Source: Ptychodera flava (lineage: Eukaryota; Hemichordata; Enteropneusta; Ptychoderidae). Taken from it: a DNA stretch of 64,000 bases. Positions 25,877-39,300 of this stretch are shown in pieces (positions within the stretch are counted from its first letter, which is position 1; each line of letters begins with the position of its first letter). Made by a program: the position numbers and the translations under genes. The stretch spans positions 6,285,501 through 6,349,500 of the forward strand of contig NC_091932.1 in NCBI RefSeq assembly GCF_041260155.1. The letters run 5' to 3'. Under the pieces are notes generated by a model that did not search any database, was not told where the DNA came from, and saw only the letters and a program-made list of their open reading frames with translations.

Positions 25877-25968
25877 TATGACATCAAATCGATTCCAGCA
25901 ATCATTATCATTCAAGGCAAATAAATTACCAGGTCCAATAAACAGTAAAAACAAACACACAAAGAAAC
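25877..25968 (-). repeat. Pseudo-LTR, 5' copy
   Basis: Identical to 22679-22770. It lies at the 5' end of the element on the minus strand, and the first open frame begins inside it. Confidence 0.85.
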
Positions 25969-25970
25969 AA

Positions 25971-28471
25971 CCGTCATTAATTGTGGAACTACAAATTAAA
26001 GTTGTACCGTGTTTCGAATTATTTAAGTGAACATTCTGTGCACGGGGAAGGGATCACTATGATGGGAAACGAGACTGGAGCACACCGATATCCCCATAGT
26101 AGTCAGTGCTATGTAAAGATAATACATGTGTTCACGTGACCCAATGAGGACAACTACGTGATGAGCCCGGTTTTGTCAACAAGTTTGCAATGGAGATATC
26201 GGCAGTAACATCGGAACCACAAACGTCTATTCTTTCGTTGTCACAGTTTCCATTGCCTGTCAGCATCTGAGAAAAACGACGATTATTATTGGATAGACAA
26301 AAGCATCTTTCCTGGAGATCCGAGTCACGTGGCTCGTTAGGTGGGTCACATATAACAGTAGTTATGTGACGACTGCGAATCCATAATAAAGTTGATATAA
26401 ACAACATTTCACCGGGTTCCAGTGCGATCACCTGACTTACTGTCATGACTTTGTAAATATTACCTGGACAATGTCAAGGTCATGTTGATATATGATTGAA
26501 ATCACACATCCGAGGAGTAAAATTAAGTGTTTTTTTTTCATTCAAACATTTAATTATTAAGGGTTATGTAAATGTAATGGATAGTCTGCTATAAACAGCA
26601 CCAAATAGTTTGAACGATTTTTAAACTGACGTCTCACCTTATTTTCTAATTATTGTTGATTTTACCGAGAACAGGGTATTAGAGCCCTTGGCAGCCAGGT
26701 TAGATTTTGCCGGCATCCATGACAATGTCGATGAAAAACTTAAACTACATCATTCAACACTCGATTATCAAGGGTTGTGTAAATATTATGGTCAGCTATA
26801 AACAGCATCAAATAGTTGAATGCTTTTTCAACTGACATCTTACCTATTTTTCTAATTGCTGTTTTTGATGAGAAAGGGGCTTTAGAGCCCTCCGGGCAGC
26901 CAGGTTTGATTTTGCCGACATCCATGACAATAAAAAACTTAAACTAAGGTAGTTGGAATAACATAGTTTTAGCTCTTACGCCACTGAAGAACCATTTTTA
27001 TATCCCCTGAGGTAACCTCCATTTTTAAATACAATGATGTATGACTTTTTAAGATTTACATCCCTTTCCCATTTATTACGGAATATTTCCAGCTGATTGA
27101 GCTTACGCTGCAGCGTAATTGGCAATTAAACTTCATCAACTACATTATCAGCTTACATTAATAGGCTAATTGTAAAAATTCTCATCGACATAGAAACACC
27201 TTATTGTATGTCTTTCATGTATGTTGACAACTCATTAATAAGTAAGGAAAATAAAAATGGGCTTAACATGCATCCTTTCCTGGTGCCAACTGTATCTTTA
27301 CATCGTACACATGATTCCAGCTGAGAATACAGATCTTAGTGTTTAAGGAATGCCATGTATAGTGAATCGACATTTTCGGTGAAATTCTAAAATCAAATTA
27401 CTTGCACACATATTCAAACCATTCATTTTAATCAAGTAAATTCATGTCAAGTATCTGACGTCTATTAATGCACGGATATTGCTAGTTTTATTTTGGAAAA
27501 AAATCCTCTCATAGACTCCCATGTGTACTGGATAAACATTTTCGGAGAAATTCAAAATCAAATTTCTTGTACAAATATGCACTTGTAACCACCCTATTCT
27601 TCCTTATTCAAATCAAGTAAATTTATATCCATTAGCAAATGTATATAAATGAACAAGTATTAATGGTTTTATATGAAAAAAAACATATTCGTAAATCACT
27701 AGTTTTATATTGAAAAAATGCATTCGTAGTTTTCTCATCGACGGCCACATGTATTGAAATCAATATTTTTAATGAAATCCAAAACTAAAATTTCTTGGAC
27801 TCAAATGCACTTTTTACCTTCCACTTCAAGTAATGTACATTTACATTACTTATAAGGAAAATGTAAATAAACAGAAATAGCTTGTTTTGTAGGGAGGATT
27901 GTAATTAGTATGTCGAATAGACTCCTAGGTATTATGATGTGATATATTTAGACGAAGCACTATATCGCGCTATATGTCGGCTTCTTATCGTTTCGCAAAA
28001 AATGGTGAACCTCCTCAAAAGGCATGCGTGAACCCTTCAAAATGCTTTTGCGAAATATTACGACCAAAACAACAACAACCCCAGCCTCCCCCCGTAATTT
28101 CTGTCTAGTCCCCAATAGGGGATATTGTCTGCGCCCCATTTATATTGCTGTCAGCAGTGGTCGCATATTAAAACCAACGATCTATTTATTACAATGACAA
28201 GCTTTAATAATTACGGGGTCACAGGTTCATAATGACTGAGAGTGTGCATGCGGAGAATTTTTGACACGAATTATAACCTACATATGACATGTACCAAATG
28301 AATGCAGTGACTAGAGTAAAACTAGCAATGTCACTTGACGCCCCTTGTGAACAACAGGCTTAGTTCTCCTCAACGTAACAAAGGTTATGCTGACCATATA
28401 TATGGGAAAGTTTATTTCACATAGCAATAACGGGTACAAACCAAGGTATCATTAAGCACTGGTCACGGTCA
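25971..28471. other. Spacer between the retroelement and copy D
   Basis: Common spacer resumed after the retroelement, ending at the copy D start codon. It has the two-copy 210-bp repeat near 26550-26940 and the 170-230-bp repeats near 27350-27860. No gene is recognised. The minus-strand open frame at 26132-26446 matches those in the other spacers. Confidence 0.55.
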
Positions 28472-31400
28472 ATGATGCAACAACGTCAATTGCAACGAAA
28501 CATGAAGCCGAGTGACACGACCCGTGCAGATTATCGCAACGACGGCGGTACACATGGTTGGTTGGTGGTATTTGGGAGCCATATTTGTACTGCATTCACA
28601 GTCGGTGTAATTCAGTCGATAGGTCCTCTATTCATCGCCATCCAGCACTACTTCGACGAGACTTCATCTCGTGTGTCATGGATCATTTCATTGACAATTT
28701 GTGTTGAATTCGGTGTAGGTAAGTTCAAAATTCAGTTTTTCAACAACTCAGCTAAGTTTCTGGAGACGTTAACATTTAAGCCAAGGTTTGGACGTAGGCG
28801 TGTTGAAATATAGGCCAGCATACTAAATTGCTAGGTTGAGAGATAAACTGGAGAAACGTTGTAAAATGGATTAAACTGCTACCAAGTATTGTAATTTACA
28901 ACCTTACTGTTGTACCTTCATGCACGGTCCCTTCACCTTGGACCGTGCTTTACGGTAACCAATGTAATATTGCTCGACTGCCATATAGAACTTTTTTGAA
29001 ATACAAAAAAGGAAGCTAGCTTAACACGAAGACGTTTTCAAGATAGCTTCATCGTACAAATATGGTGATATCGAAGGAAAGTAAGCACTAACACGTTTGG
29101 AACTAATTTGGGATAATAGGATTTTCATATTTTGCAAATTTCTCAAAAGTGTTAGGTGCCATATAGCTGAATGTTGCAATATCGCAAATTTCTCATAGAA
29201 CAAGTGTGTAATATAAAAAGAAAAGCAGATAAGATAACATTTGTAAATTAAATCGACATTATTCCACCATCCAATTATCCCAAATTTGTTCCAATCGTAT
29301 TCACTGCCCAATTAATCGAATCGTAAATTTGCTTGTGAAAACAAATTAAAGCTATGCAGCCAGGGTTCGGGTTTTGTTGTAATGAATCAATTTAACACGA
29401 TGCATTTTTTATTTTGGTGTAGCAGGAAATGGCTAAACATTGGAAAGTTCTTTTGCTAAAAAAACAGAAATGGTGTGTATGGGTCACATTCACAAGCGTA
29501 TGCCTTCTGATGGTATCGCGGAAATAAGACACCACTCAGTGCAAAGCCTGCAGCGAACTCGACTGAAAGAGTTCAGCTTTGGACAAGTTTACCAACACTG
29601 TTATGGTTTTAATCGTTTAAAATTAGTCTTGAACTAAAGAGACTGAAAATTTTGGATACCGACTTATCAACCACTTTAAAGTAAAACAAAGAGTAGACTC
29701 GTGTGAGAACATTTATGGCAGTCTGATTAAACATTTCAATTGCGTTATCGGATTATAAACGATAACACTGTTTGATATCGATATTCAGGGTCAGTGAACT
29801 TCACAATTTTGTAGTCCTGCGTTTTTTCAATACTTTGAAAACAAAACGACATATCATAGCAAATAAAGGTATTTGTCATTCCTCGAATGGCGGATACGCT
29901 AAAGAAAGTAATTTGTTCAAAGGACAGACGTTGAACTTCAGATTTAAAATAAAACTACATTTAAATGTGTAGTGCGTGTGTACCGTACAGGTCAAATAGC
30001 CAAACCTTGTTACCTTCTTTATCTTTATTGAGTCTTATTATTTTCTTTATCCGTCAAAATGTCGTCTTGCTGAATCTCCATTCATTGTTAATATGTTTAC
30101 TGAATATTTCCGTGAACAAGCGAGTGAATCATATAACAAGAAACTGAGTGACCAGTAGACGATCTTAGACACTTTGAAGACTTGGTCCTTAGTAATGTTG
30201 TAAATAGCAGAATTTTGCGATGGAAGATCCGTTCTAGCATATTTCACGAAATCACGAAACGACTAACTTTATTATATTTTAAATTCGGTAGAAGAAAACA
30301 AGTGTGCTCGACCAGTGGTCTTCGCCATTAACTTAGAGGGTCAATAGCCCGGCAGATCTATTATAGTCTAAGGAGTCAGGTCTTGTTTAGTTTACTATAG
30401 AACACCGGTGGACGTTGACACACAACAAAGTCAACAAGGTTAGTTTTCTTTTAAAAATTTCTGAAATACTCTTACTTTTTATTGGCATGTAATCCTTTTT
30501 AAACTTGAGAGTACTTTCTTCTCATTTTTATCTTGGATTTTAATGTATGATTTTTCCAGTTCTGTTTTACATCATGGATATTTTATCTCATTTCTTTCGA
30601 CACGTATTTTATCCAATATTTCTTATCTAGGTTGTATTTTCATACGTTTTTTCCATTAGTGTAACCCTGAAGAAGGTAGTCTGTGTACTGCCGAAACATT
30701 GGTTTAAATAAAGTAACCTTCCTTGAAGACGGAAACACTGGTCGAGCACACTTGTTTTCTTCTACCGAATTTACGTTATGATTGTGCGCTCCCATTTTCC
30801 ACTGAAGGCTTCAATAGTTGTAGTTGGACTGACTCTCTTGTTAATACCATATATTTTAATTTACCCAGATAAGTATTGGACATTTTTATTTATCATTTCA
30901 AACTTGTACGTCGAAAGTTTACGTTAAGAATACCTGAGATCAATGAAAGGAAAGCGAAAACATATTAATACTGTATGTAATCTACATAATTTTAACACAG
31001 GTCCGTTCGTGAACATTTGTGTTAAGAAGATAGGATACCGGCTAACAGTAATATCAGGAACAGCGATATCTTCAATTGGATTATTGTTGAGTGCATTTGC
31101 CCCAAATATTGAGTTTCTGTACTTCAGCTTTGGTTTTATCATAGGTAAGAGAATAATAACTAGTTATATTAAGAACAAAAATATAATTTGTCGGTAGCCT
31201 TTTTCAGTTATCTTGCCATAGAAAAACAGCGATGGTGCACGGTAGTGAATTCCAGTGTTCTGCAACACTAATAGCAAACGTTTTCTGTCAAATTGCTATA
31301 CGAAATTACGGACAAAGCAATTTCAATGTTGGGGTTGCACATGTGTGATAATCATGAACATTTCTTACATTATTTTGGATATGCAATGTAACCAGCCTCT

Positions 31401-32769
31401 GTGGTGAGGTAATGTATTGAATATGGGTTGTGAAAAACTATATAAAATTTACAAACTAATAGCATCCAGGAGTATATTTGCTAGTTTATGTTTGCAAATA
31501 GTCACCGACTGAGATGGCAAATACTTATTACCGGTTAGAATAGAAGCGCTTTCTAGAGACTGTAATATTTTATCACAATATTTCATTTCTTTGCCACTTT
31601 AGCGAAGATTTATTATATGCACTACCTTAAATTACCGATATATCATTGCAATGAATTGTTTCTTTGAAGGACTTGGATATGGCCTTGTAAAAACTCCAGC
31701 AATCGGAATTATGGCCCTCTACATCAAGAATCGGTTCGCATTAGCTAATGCAATAGCTTATGCTGGATGTGGCATGGGAGTGTTTGTGTTTCCACCATTA
31801 CTACAATTACTGATCAACAGCTACGGATGGAGAGGTGCTCTGATCGTATTTTCTGCAATAAATGCCCACATGTTTGTTTCTGCTTCATTGTTTAAATCGC
31901 CAAGTTTACAGCAAAGTGATCACGGTGAAAATTCGGCCCTCAACGTGGAGATTGTAAATAAAAAATCGGACATAAAAAATCACGGGATATTAGAAACAAT
32001 CAGGCAACTATGTGACTGCGGTTTGTTCGTGAAGGATCCCTCGTTTATTGTTGCATGTATGGCTGGGTTTTTCGGCATAGGCATTGGATACAACGGGGTT
32101 CCAGTTCATACAATCGCTAGAGCCGAAGTCTTGAAAGTTGGAACGCCTCAAGAAATATCTTTCCTGGCGTCAGCACTTGGAATTAGCAGTATCCTTGGGC
32201 GTGTGTCAGTACCAGTTATTTTGTACCTATTATCAAGATATTTGACCAGTTCACGCCTATTCGGAATAACCCTTGTTCTATCTGGTGTTGCATATTTTGT
32301 TAGCGTTCTTTGCAAGACGTACGCATCCTACATGGCATTCACTCTTGTTTTGGGATTTCTCAGTGGAATATTTCTGACAGTGACCGTGTTAGTTCTGAAA
32401 GACATTGTCTCCGGTGTGATGCTCACGGCTGGGCTAAATTTGTATTCGCCCTTCATCGCTACGGGAGGATTAATTGGCCCTCCATGCGCAGGTAGGAACA
32501 ACCTGTAAACTCGCTTGATTTACTTTTTTCTACTTGTGACATGAACCATTTCTATCATTTACTTTTCTGAAATGTATCTTAACTTTGCAGGTTTAATATA
32601 CGACGAAACAGGCGATTACAACAACTCTTTTTATTTTTACGGCATCGCTGGACTAGTAGGTGGACTTATAATGGTCATCCCTGAATTCATCAAGAATGGA
32701 AGACATATGAAGTCTGGAACTGTGGGATATGATGATGAAATGCAGGCAGTTGAAGGCGAGGAGCGATGA
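28472..32769 (+). CDS. SLC16/MCT-like transporter gene, copy D (intact)
   Basis: Exons 28472-28718, 31001-31144, 31670-32491 and 32591-32769 total 1392 bp, 463 residues, identical exon lengths to copy C, all GT-AG. The TM1 motif reads DGGTHGW, TM5 YIKNRFALANAIAYAG with YGWRGA, and the C-terminal half carries ILGRVS, GPPCAG and IYDETGDYNN. Intron 1 carries both the 212-bp MITE and the 37-bp inverted-repeat element, as in A and B. The end of intron 2 has the same short deletion as copy B (no ACTGACACATG stretch before exon 3). With copy C it is one of two complete genes in the array. Substrate not predictable. Confidence 0.9.
29090..29301. mobile_element. 212-bp MITE in intron 1 of copy D
   Basis: Same element and same site as in copies A and B, with CACT at 29086-29089 and 29302-29305. 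Confidence 0.8.
30281..30772. mobile_element. Element with perfect 37-bp inverted ends, copy D intron 1
   Basis: 30281-30317 is the exact reverse complement of 30736-30772. Same site and interior as in A and B; absent from C and E. Confidence 0.75.
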
Positions 32770-35700
32770 CAATAACTGAAGTACACGGACTTGATTTTGG
32801 ATAGTTTTGTCAACTGACGTAATAAATGTCATGATTCAAAATTTTTGAATATCTGGCTAATCAAAATCAAAAACTGTATACTAGCTCGTATTTTTAATTA
32901 CGTAATTCTTTTATTTTCTTCTTGTTTTCTTGCCATAGAAGGAAATAACGACGATGGGGTGAAAGACCATTTACTTCCAACCCTGTTGTGTAGTTAGCTG
33001 GCAAGGCACGGAATAGAGTATGAAGAAAAATGTGACTGTTCACAAAGTATTACACATACACGTAATAATGCAGCCTAATGTTCTTTGCGTATAGTATACT
33101 TTATTAAAATGTTCTTTATCCAAAACGTGAACAGACTTGTGTAAAAATCATCTGATTGAAAGTTATAAATTTATCGATGCTGCAACTTGTTGACATAAAT
33201 TTTGTCGAGTTTTAAAAATACACGAGCACCGTGCCCAATCGTCATCCAATTTAGTAAAGCACGGGGAAAAACCTGGTGCACTGCTTGATAAAACGTTTGC
33301 TGGAGAAAATACACAAAACTTGACTTCTGAGTTTTAACATTATTTTTAGGAAGGACAAGACAATCTCTAGTGTGTTCTTTCTGTTGGCAATCTTATACAT
33401 AATTTTCACGTCGATTGACTCGGATCCAGAATTTATTGACATTGCGTGAGAGATTAATTTTTATTTGTTCTCACCCAATCTTAAAACCATGTCGCTGCGC
33501 GATCGCACGATTCTAGGCGGCTTCGCCTACTTATATTCTCGAATGACTCAGTTTTGTGTTATTTTTATTTATTAGAGTAATTCATTAGTAGTTTCTTGGA
33601 CAAAATAACTTCCAAAATATTAACTTATATGATCGCATACACTCTTAATATAGCTTTAGGTTCGACACTGAGCCAGCTACGGATAATGAAAACACAGTTT
33701 ATTCTCTGAAGAAGCTATTCATAGTCACAGGTTTCCTGTGAACTACACATTAAATACCTTTTATTAAGGTACGTGTTATATCGCACTTTCCAGTCTTTCT
33801 TTTCTGTCATTGTATAAGAGGATTGCACAAAGTGAGGTATAAAGATCTTACTCACACTTTTGATGGTGATAAGTAACTTTTTCCTGTGCGGTTCAATTTA
33901 CACTGGAAAAATTTAAACTTGTAAGTACTGGCATTGATTCCAATATTTTTTAGCTATTTGGCTTAAGTTCAAGGAATAGCTAGTGAAAGTAACCAAGTTC
34001 GTTGTCATTATGGCTGTACTTTCCTTTTTATCGTTATTGATATTATAATACTCTTGTAACATTGACACAAAATAACACAAAATATTCTAATTAAAATTTC
34101 ATGATGAAAGAGATATGAATATTGTACAATTTCAGTAATAGTGGAACTGCAAATTAAAATTGTACAGTGTTTCTAATTGTTTAAGTGTACATTCTGAACG
34201 CGGGGAAGGGATCACTACGACGGGAAGGGAGACTGGAGCACACTGGTATCCCCATGGTCAGTGCTATGTAAAGATAATACATGTGTTCACGTGATCCAAT
34301 GAGGACAACTACGTGATGAGCCCGGTTTTGTCAACAAGTTTGCAATGGAGATATCGGCAGTAACATCGGAACCACAAACGTCTATTCTTTCGCTGTCACG
34401 TTTTGCATTGCGTGTATGCATCGGAGAAAATAGACGATTATTATTGGAAAGACGAAAGCATCTTTCCTGAAGATCCGAGTCACGTGGCTGTTACAGTAGG
34501 TGGGTCACATAAACCAGTAGTTATAAAACAACATTCTCCGGGTTCCAGTGCGATCACATGAAACTGTCATGACTTAGTGAATATTACCTGGCCATTGTCA
34601 CGGTCATGTCGTACATGATTGAAATCACACATCTGGGGAGCAAAATTAGGTGGTTTCTTCATTCAAACATTGAATTGTTAAGGGTCAGGTAAATATTATG
34701 GCCAGTCGGCTATAAACAGCATCAAATAGTTTGAACGCTTTTTCAACTGTACATCCCACGTAATTTTCTAATTGCTGGTTTTGATGAGAACAGGGCGTTA
34801 GAGCCCTTGGCAGCCAGGTTTGATTTTGCCGACATCCATGACAATGTCGATGAAAAACTTAATCCAAGGTAGTTGGAATAACATAGTTTCAACTCTTTCG
34901 CCACTGAAAAACTATGTTTATATATTGTCTGAGATACCCTCATTTCTAAATACAATAATCTGTTTACTTTTCAAGATTTACATCCATTTCCCATTTATTA
35001 CGGAATATTTTTAACTGATTCAGCTTACGCTGCAGCGAAATTGGCAATTCAGCTACATCAACTACGTAATCAGCTTATTTTAAAAGGCGCATTGTAACAA
35101 TTTTCATCGACATAAAAAAACCATATGTATGTCTTCCGTGTATGTTGACAACTTATTATAATAAGGGAAATAAAAATTGGCTTAACATGCATCCTTGCCT
35201 GGTGCCAACTGTATCTTCACATCGTAAACACAATTCAAGCTGAGAATACGGATCTAAATGTTTAAAGACTGCCATGTATAGTGAATTGACATTTTCGGTG
35301 AAATTCAAAAATTAAATTTCTTGTGCATATATGAACTTGTAAGCACTCCTTCTAACAAGCACATCCATGTCAATTATCCGACGTCTATTAATGCACAGAT
35401 ATTGCTAGTTTTATTTTGAGAAAAACTCCTGTCATAGACTCCCACGTGTACTGGATAAACATTTCGGAGAAATTGAAAATCAAATTCTTGGTCAATATGC
35501 ACTTGTAACCACCCTATTCTTCCTTATTCAAATCAAGTAAATTTATATCATTTCGCAAATGTATATAAATGAACAAATATTAATGGTTTTATATGAAAAA
35601 AAACCACATATTCGTAAATCACTAGTTTTATATTGAAAAAACACATCCGTAGTTTTCTCATCGACGGCCACATGTAGTGAAATCAATATTTTTAATGAAA

Positions 35701-36369
35701 TCCAAAAATCAAATTTCTTGGACACACATGCACTTTTTACCTTCCACTTCAAGTAATGTACATTTACATTACTTATAAGGAAAATGTAAATAAACAGAAA
35801 TAGCTTGTTTTGTAGGGAGGATTGTTATAATTAGTAGTTTGCCGAATAGACTCATAAGTATTATAATTTGATATGTTTAGACGAAGCACTATGTCGGGCT
35901 ATATCTCGGCAGCTTATCGTTTCGCAAAAAATATGAACCTCCCCAAAAGGCATGAGAGAACCCTTCAATAATGCTCACGCAAAATATTGCGACCCCTGCA
36001 AAAAAACAACAACCTCGGCCTGCCCGTGTAATTTCTGTCTTGTTCCTAATAGGCGCTATTGTCTGCGCCTCCATTTATATTACTGTCTGCAGTGGTTGCG
36101 TATCAATACACACGATCTATTTATTACAGTGACAAGCTTTAAATATTTTTTGACATGAATTATCTCCTATGTATGACATGCACTAAATGAAAGCAGTGAC
36201 CAGAGTAAAAAATAGCAATGTCATTTGACGCTCCTTGTAAACAACAGTCTGAGTTCTCTTGAATGTAACTAAGTTGATACTCACGATATATATATGGGAA
36301 ACTTGACTTCACGGAGGAAATACCAAGTTCAAAAGAAGGTATCATTGAGTACTGAATACTGCAAGGTCA
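32770..36369. other. Spacer between transporter copies D and E
   Basis: Common spacer, noticeably more diverged from about 34080 rightwards. The 210-bp repeat is present once only (about 34675-34860). The minus-strand open frame of the other spacers is disrupted here by small indels, which argues that it is not a gene. No other gene is recognised. Confidence 0.55.
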
Positions 36370-39300
36370 ATGATGCAAAGACGTCACCTGCAGCAAAACT
36401 TTAAACTGAGTGACACGATCGGGACAGATTATCGCAAAAACGGCGGTATGCATGGTTGGTTAGTGGTACTTGGGTGCACTATTTGTACTGCATTCACAGT
36501 CGGTGTAATTCAGTCGATAGGTCCTCTATTCATCGCCATCCAGGACTACTTCGACGAGACTTCATCTCGTGTGTCATGGATCATTTCATTGACAGTTTGT
36601 GTTCAATTCGGTGTTGGTAGGTTTAACATTCAGCTTTTCAACAACTCAGCTAACTTTCTAGAGACGTACTGGATGTAACTATTTGAGCAAAGGTGTGGAC
36701 GTAGGTGTGTTCAAATATGTACCCAGCATACTAAATTGCTACGTAGAGAGATAAACCGGGGAAATGTAAAATGGATTAAACTGCTGGCAATCAACCATTG
36801 TAATTTAGAATTTTACTGTAGTACCTTCGCGCACGGTCCCTTCACATTGGACCGCGCTTTACGGAAATCAATGTAACATTGCTCGATTGCATAGAACTTT
36901 TTTTAAAACACAAAAAGGAAGCTCGCTTAACATGAAGACGTTGTCAATAGAGCTTCATAGTACAAATGTGGTGATATCGAAGAAAAGTAAGCACTGCAAA
37001 ATCAATCGAATCCCAAATTGCTTGTAAAAAGAATTAAAGCTGCGCAGCCAGGTTTCGGGTTTGTGGTGATGAATCAATTCAACTCGATGCATCTTTTTAT
37101 TTTGGTGTTAGCAGGAAATGGCTAAACATTGCAAAGCTAAAAATCCGGAAATGGTGTGTACGGGCCACATTAAAAAAATGCATGCCTTCTGATGGTATCA
37201 CGGAAATAAGACACCACTCAGAGGAAAGCCTCCAGCAAAAACACTGTAATAGTTCAGCTTTGCTTGTATGGGAACATTTGAATTTTTTAAATTCGTTTTA
37301 AATAAGTATTAAATTATCCGCTGACACTAGAAATATACTTAATAGACTGTAAATTTTAGATACTGACTTATAAACAAATTTAAATTTTTTAGGTTAAATG
37401 AAGAGTACACTCGTGTGAGAACATTTATGGCAGTTTGATTAAATATTTCAATTGCTTTATCGGATTGCAAAAGATAACACTGTTTAATAACGATATTCAG
37501 GATCAGCAAACTTCACAATGTTGTAGTTCGGCGTTTTTTCAATACTTTGAAAACAAGACGATGTATCACACCACCTAAAGGTAGTTGCCGTTCCTCAAAT
37601 GGCCGATTCGCTAAAGTAAGTAACTTGTCCAAAGGAAGGACGTTAAACTTTCGATTTAAATTGAAACTACATTTATTTGTAGTGCTTTTGTGGCATATTA
37701 GTCAAACAGTCAACCCTTGTTACCTTCTTTATCTTTTATGAGTCTTGATAATTTTCCTTAATCCGTCAAAATGTCGTCTTGTTAAATCTCCATTCCTTGT
37801 TAATGTATTTACTGAATATTTCCGTGAACAAGCGAGTGAATCATATAACAAGAAATTGAGATTCCATTAGATACCACTGGCGAGACACTTTGAAGACTTG
37901 GTCCTTAGTAATGTTGTAATAGAAGAATTTTGCGATGGAAGATCCATTCTAGTAGCTTTCACGAAATCACGAAACGACTAAGTTAATGATATTTGAATTT
38001 ATCCAGATAAGTATTGGACAGTTTTGTTTATCATTTCAAACTTGTACGTCAAAAGCTTACATTGAGAAATTTGCCTACATTCCACATACAGCGTATTTCG
38101 ACCTTTGATCCTGAGATCACCGAAAGAAAAGCGAAAATATATTAATATAATCTACATTTTTTTAACATAGGACCATTCGTGAACATTTGTGTTAAGGAGA
38201 TTGGATACCGGCTAACAGTCATGTCTGGAGCAGCGATATCTTCAATTGGATTATTTTTGAGTGCATTTGCCCCAAATATTGAGTTTCTGTACTTCAGCTT
38301 TGGTTCAATCGTAGGTAAGAGAATAATAATAAGTTATATCAAGAAAAACAATATTATTTGTCGGTAGCCATGTTCAGTTATCTTTCCATAGAACAACAGC
38401 AATGGTGTACGGTAATGAATTCTGCAACACTAACTGTAAGCGTTTTCTGTCAAATTGCTGTACAAAATTTTGGACAAAGCAATTTCAATGTGGGGGTTCA
38501 CGTTTGTGATAATCATGAACATTTCTGAGCGGAACGAGATTCTGTTATATAAGGTGGAGCTACATTCATGAGACATTTTTAAGTGAAAATGCATGTGAAG
38601 AAAAATATATCTTGCTTAATACATGAAAACCAATTATTTTGCATATGCAATATAACCAGCCCCTGGTTAAGGTAATGAATTGCATATGCTGTGAAAAACT
38701 ATAAAACATTTACAAACTCATGGAACATATTTGCTAGCTTATATTTGTAAATGGTCATCCACTGAGATTGCAAAAGCTTATCACTAATCTTCATTTCTTT
38801 GTCATTTTTAGAGAAGAATTATAACACTGACACATGTCTCTTTACTCAAGTGTACTTTTATATGCACTACCTTGAATTACCGATATGTTATTGCGATTAC
38901 TTGTTCCTTTCAAGGACTTGGATATGGCCTTGTAAAAACTCCAGAAGTTGGAATCATGGCCCTCTACATCAAGAAACGGTTCGCATTAGCTAATGCAATA
39001 GCTTATGCTGGATGTGGCATTGAAGTGTTTGTGTTTCCACCATTACTGCAATTACTGATCAACAGCTACGGATGGAGAGGTGCTCTGATCGTATTTTCTG
39101 CAATAAATGCCCACCTGTTTGTTTCTGCTTCATTGTTCAAATCGCCAAGTTTACAGCGAACGGATCAGGATGAAAATTCGGCGATCAACGTTCAGAATGT
39201 ATATAAAAAATCGGACATTAAAAATCACGGGATATTAGAAACAATCAGGCAACTATGTGACTGCGGTTTGTTCGTGAAGGATTTCTCATTTATTGTCGCA

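Larger units (their letters stand above)
22679..25966 (-). mobile_element. Penelope-like retroelement with N-terminal GIY-YIG (Naiad type), frameshifted
   Basis: Read on the minus strand. 25960-25202: a Cys-rich segment (CDCSVSPC, then CKTC) and a GIY-YIG nuclease (YGIECSLCGLIYVGETG, Arg in KRMCGHR). 25199-24541: a linker with a CxC motif (TCDCTS, codons at 24625-24633). 24540-22917: the reverse transcriptase, with LYWIPKIHKNPYKQRF, FDFSTLYTTIPH (motif A), GIPMGTNCAPL (motif B), YRYIDDL (motif C) and a C-terminal thumb with KFYGRYGD. Nuclease before RT is the permuted order of the Naiad/Chlamys clade, not canonical Penelope. Identical 92-bp direct repeats at both ends (22679-22770, 25877-25968) act as pseudo-LTRs, and ACAA at 22675-22678 and 25967-25970 looks like a 4-bp target duplication. 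At least six frameshifts (near 25215, 24790, 24360, 23935, 23650 and 23190) break the frame, so it is dead or badly sequenced. The other units show the uninterrupted target. Confidence 0.88.
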
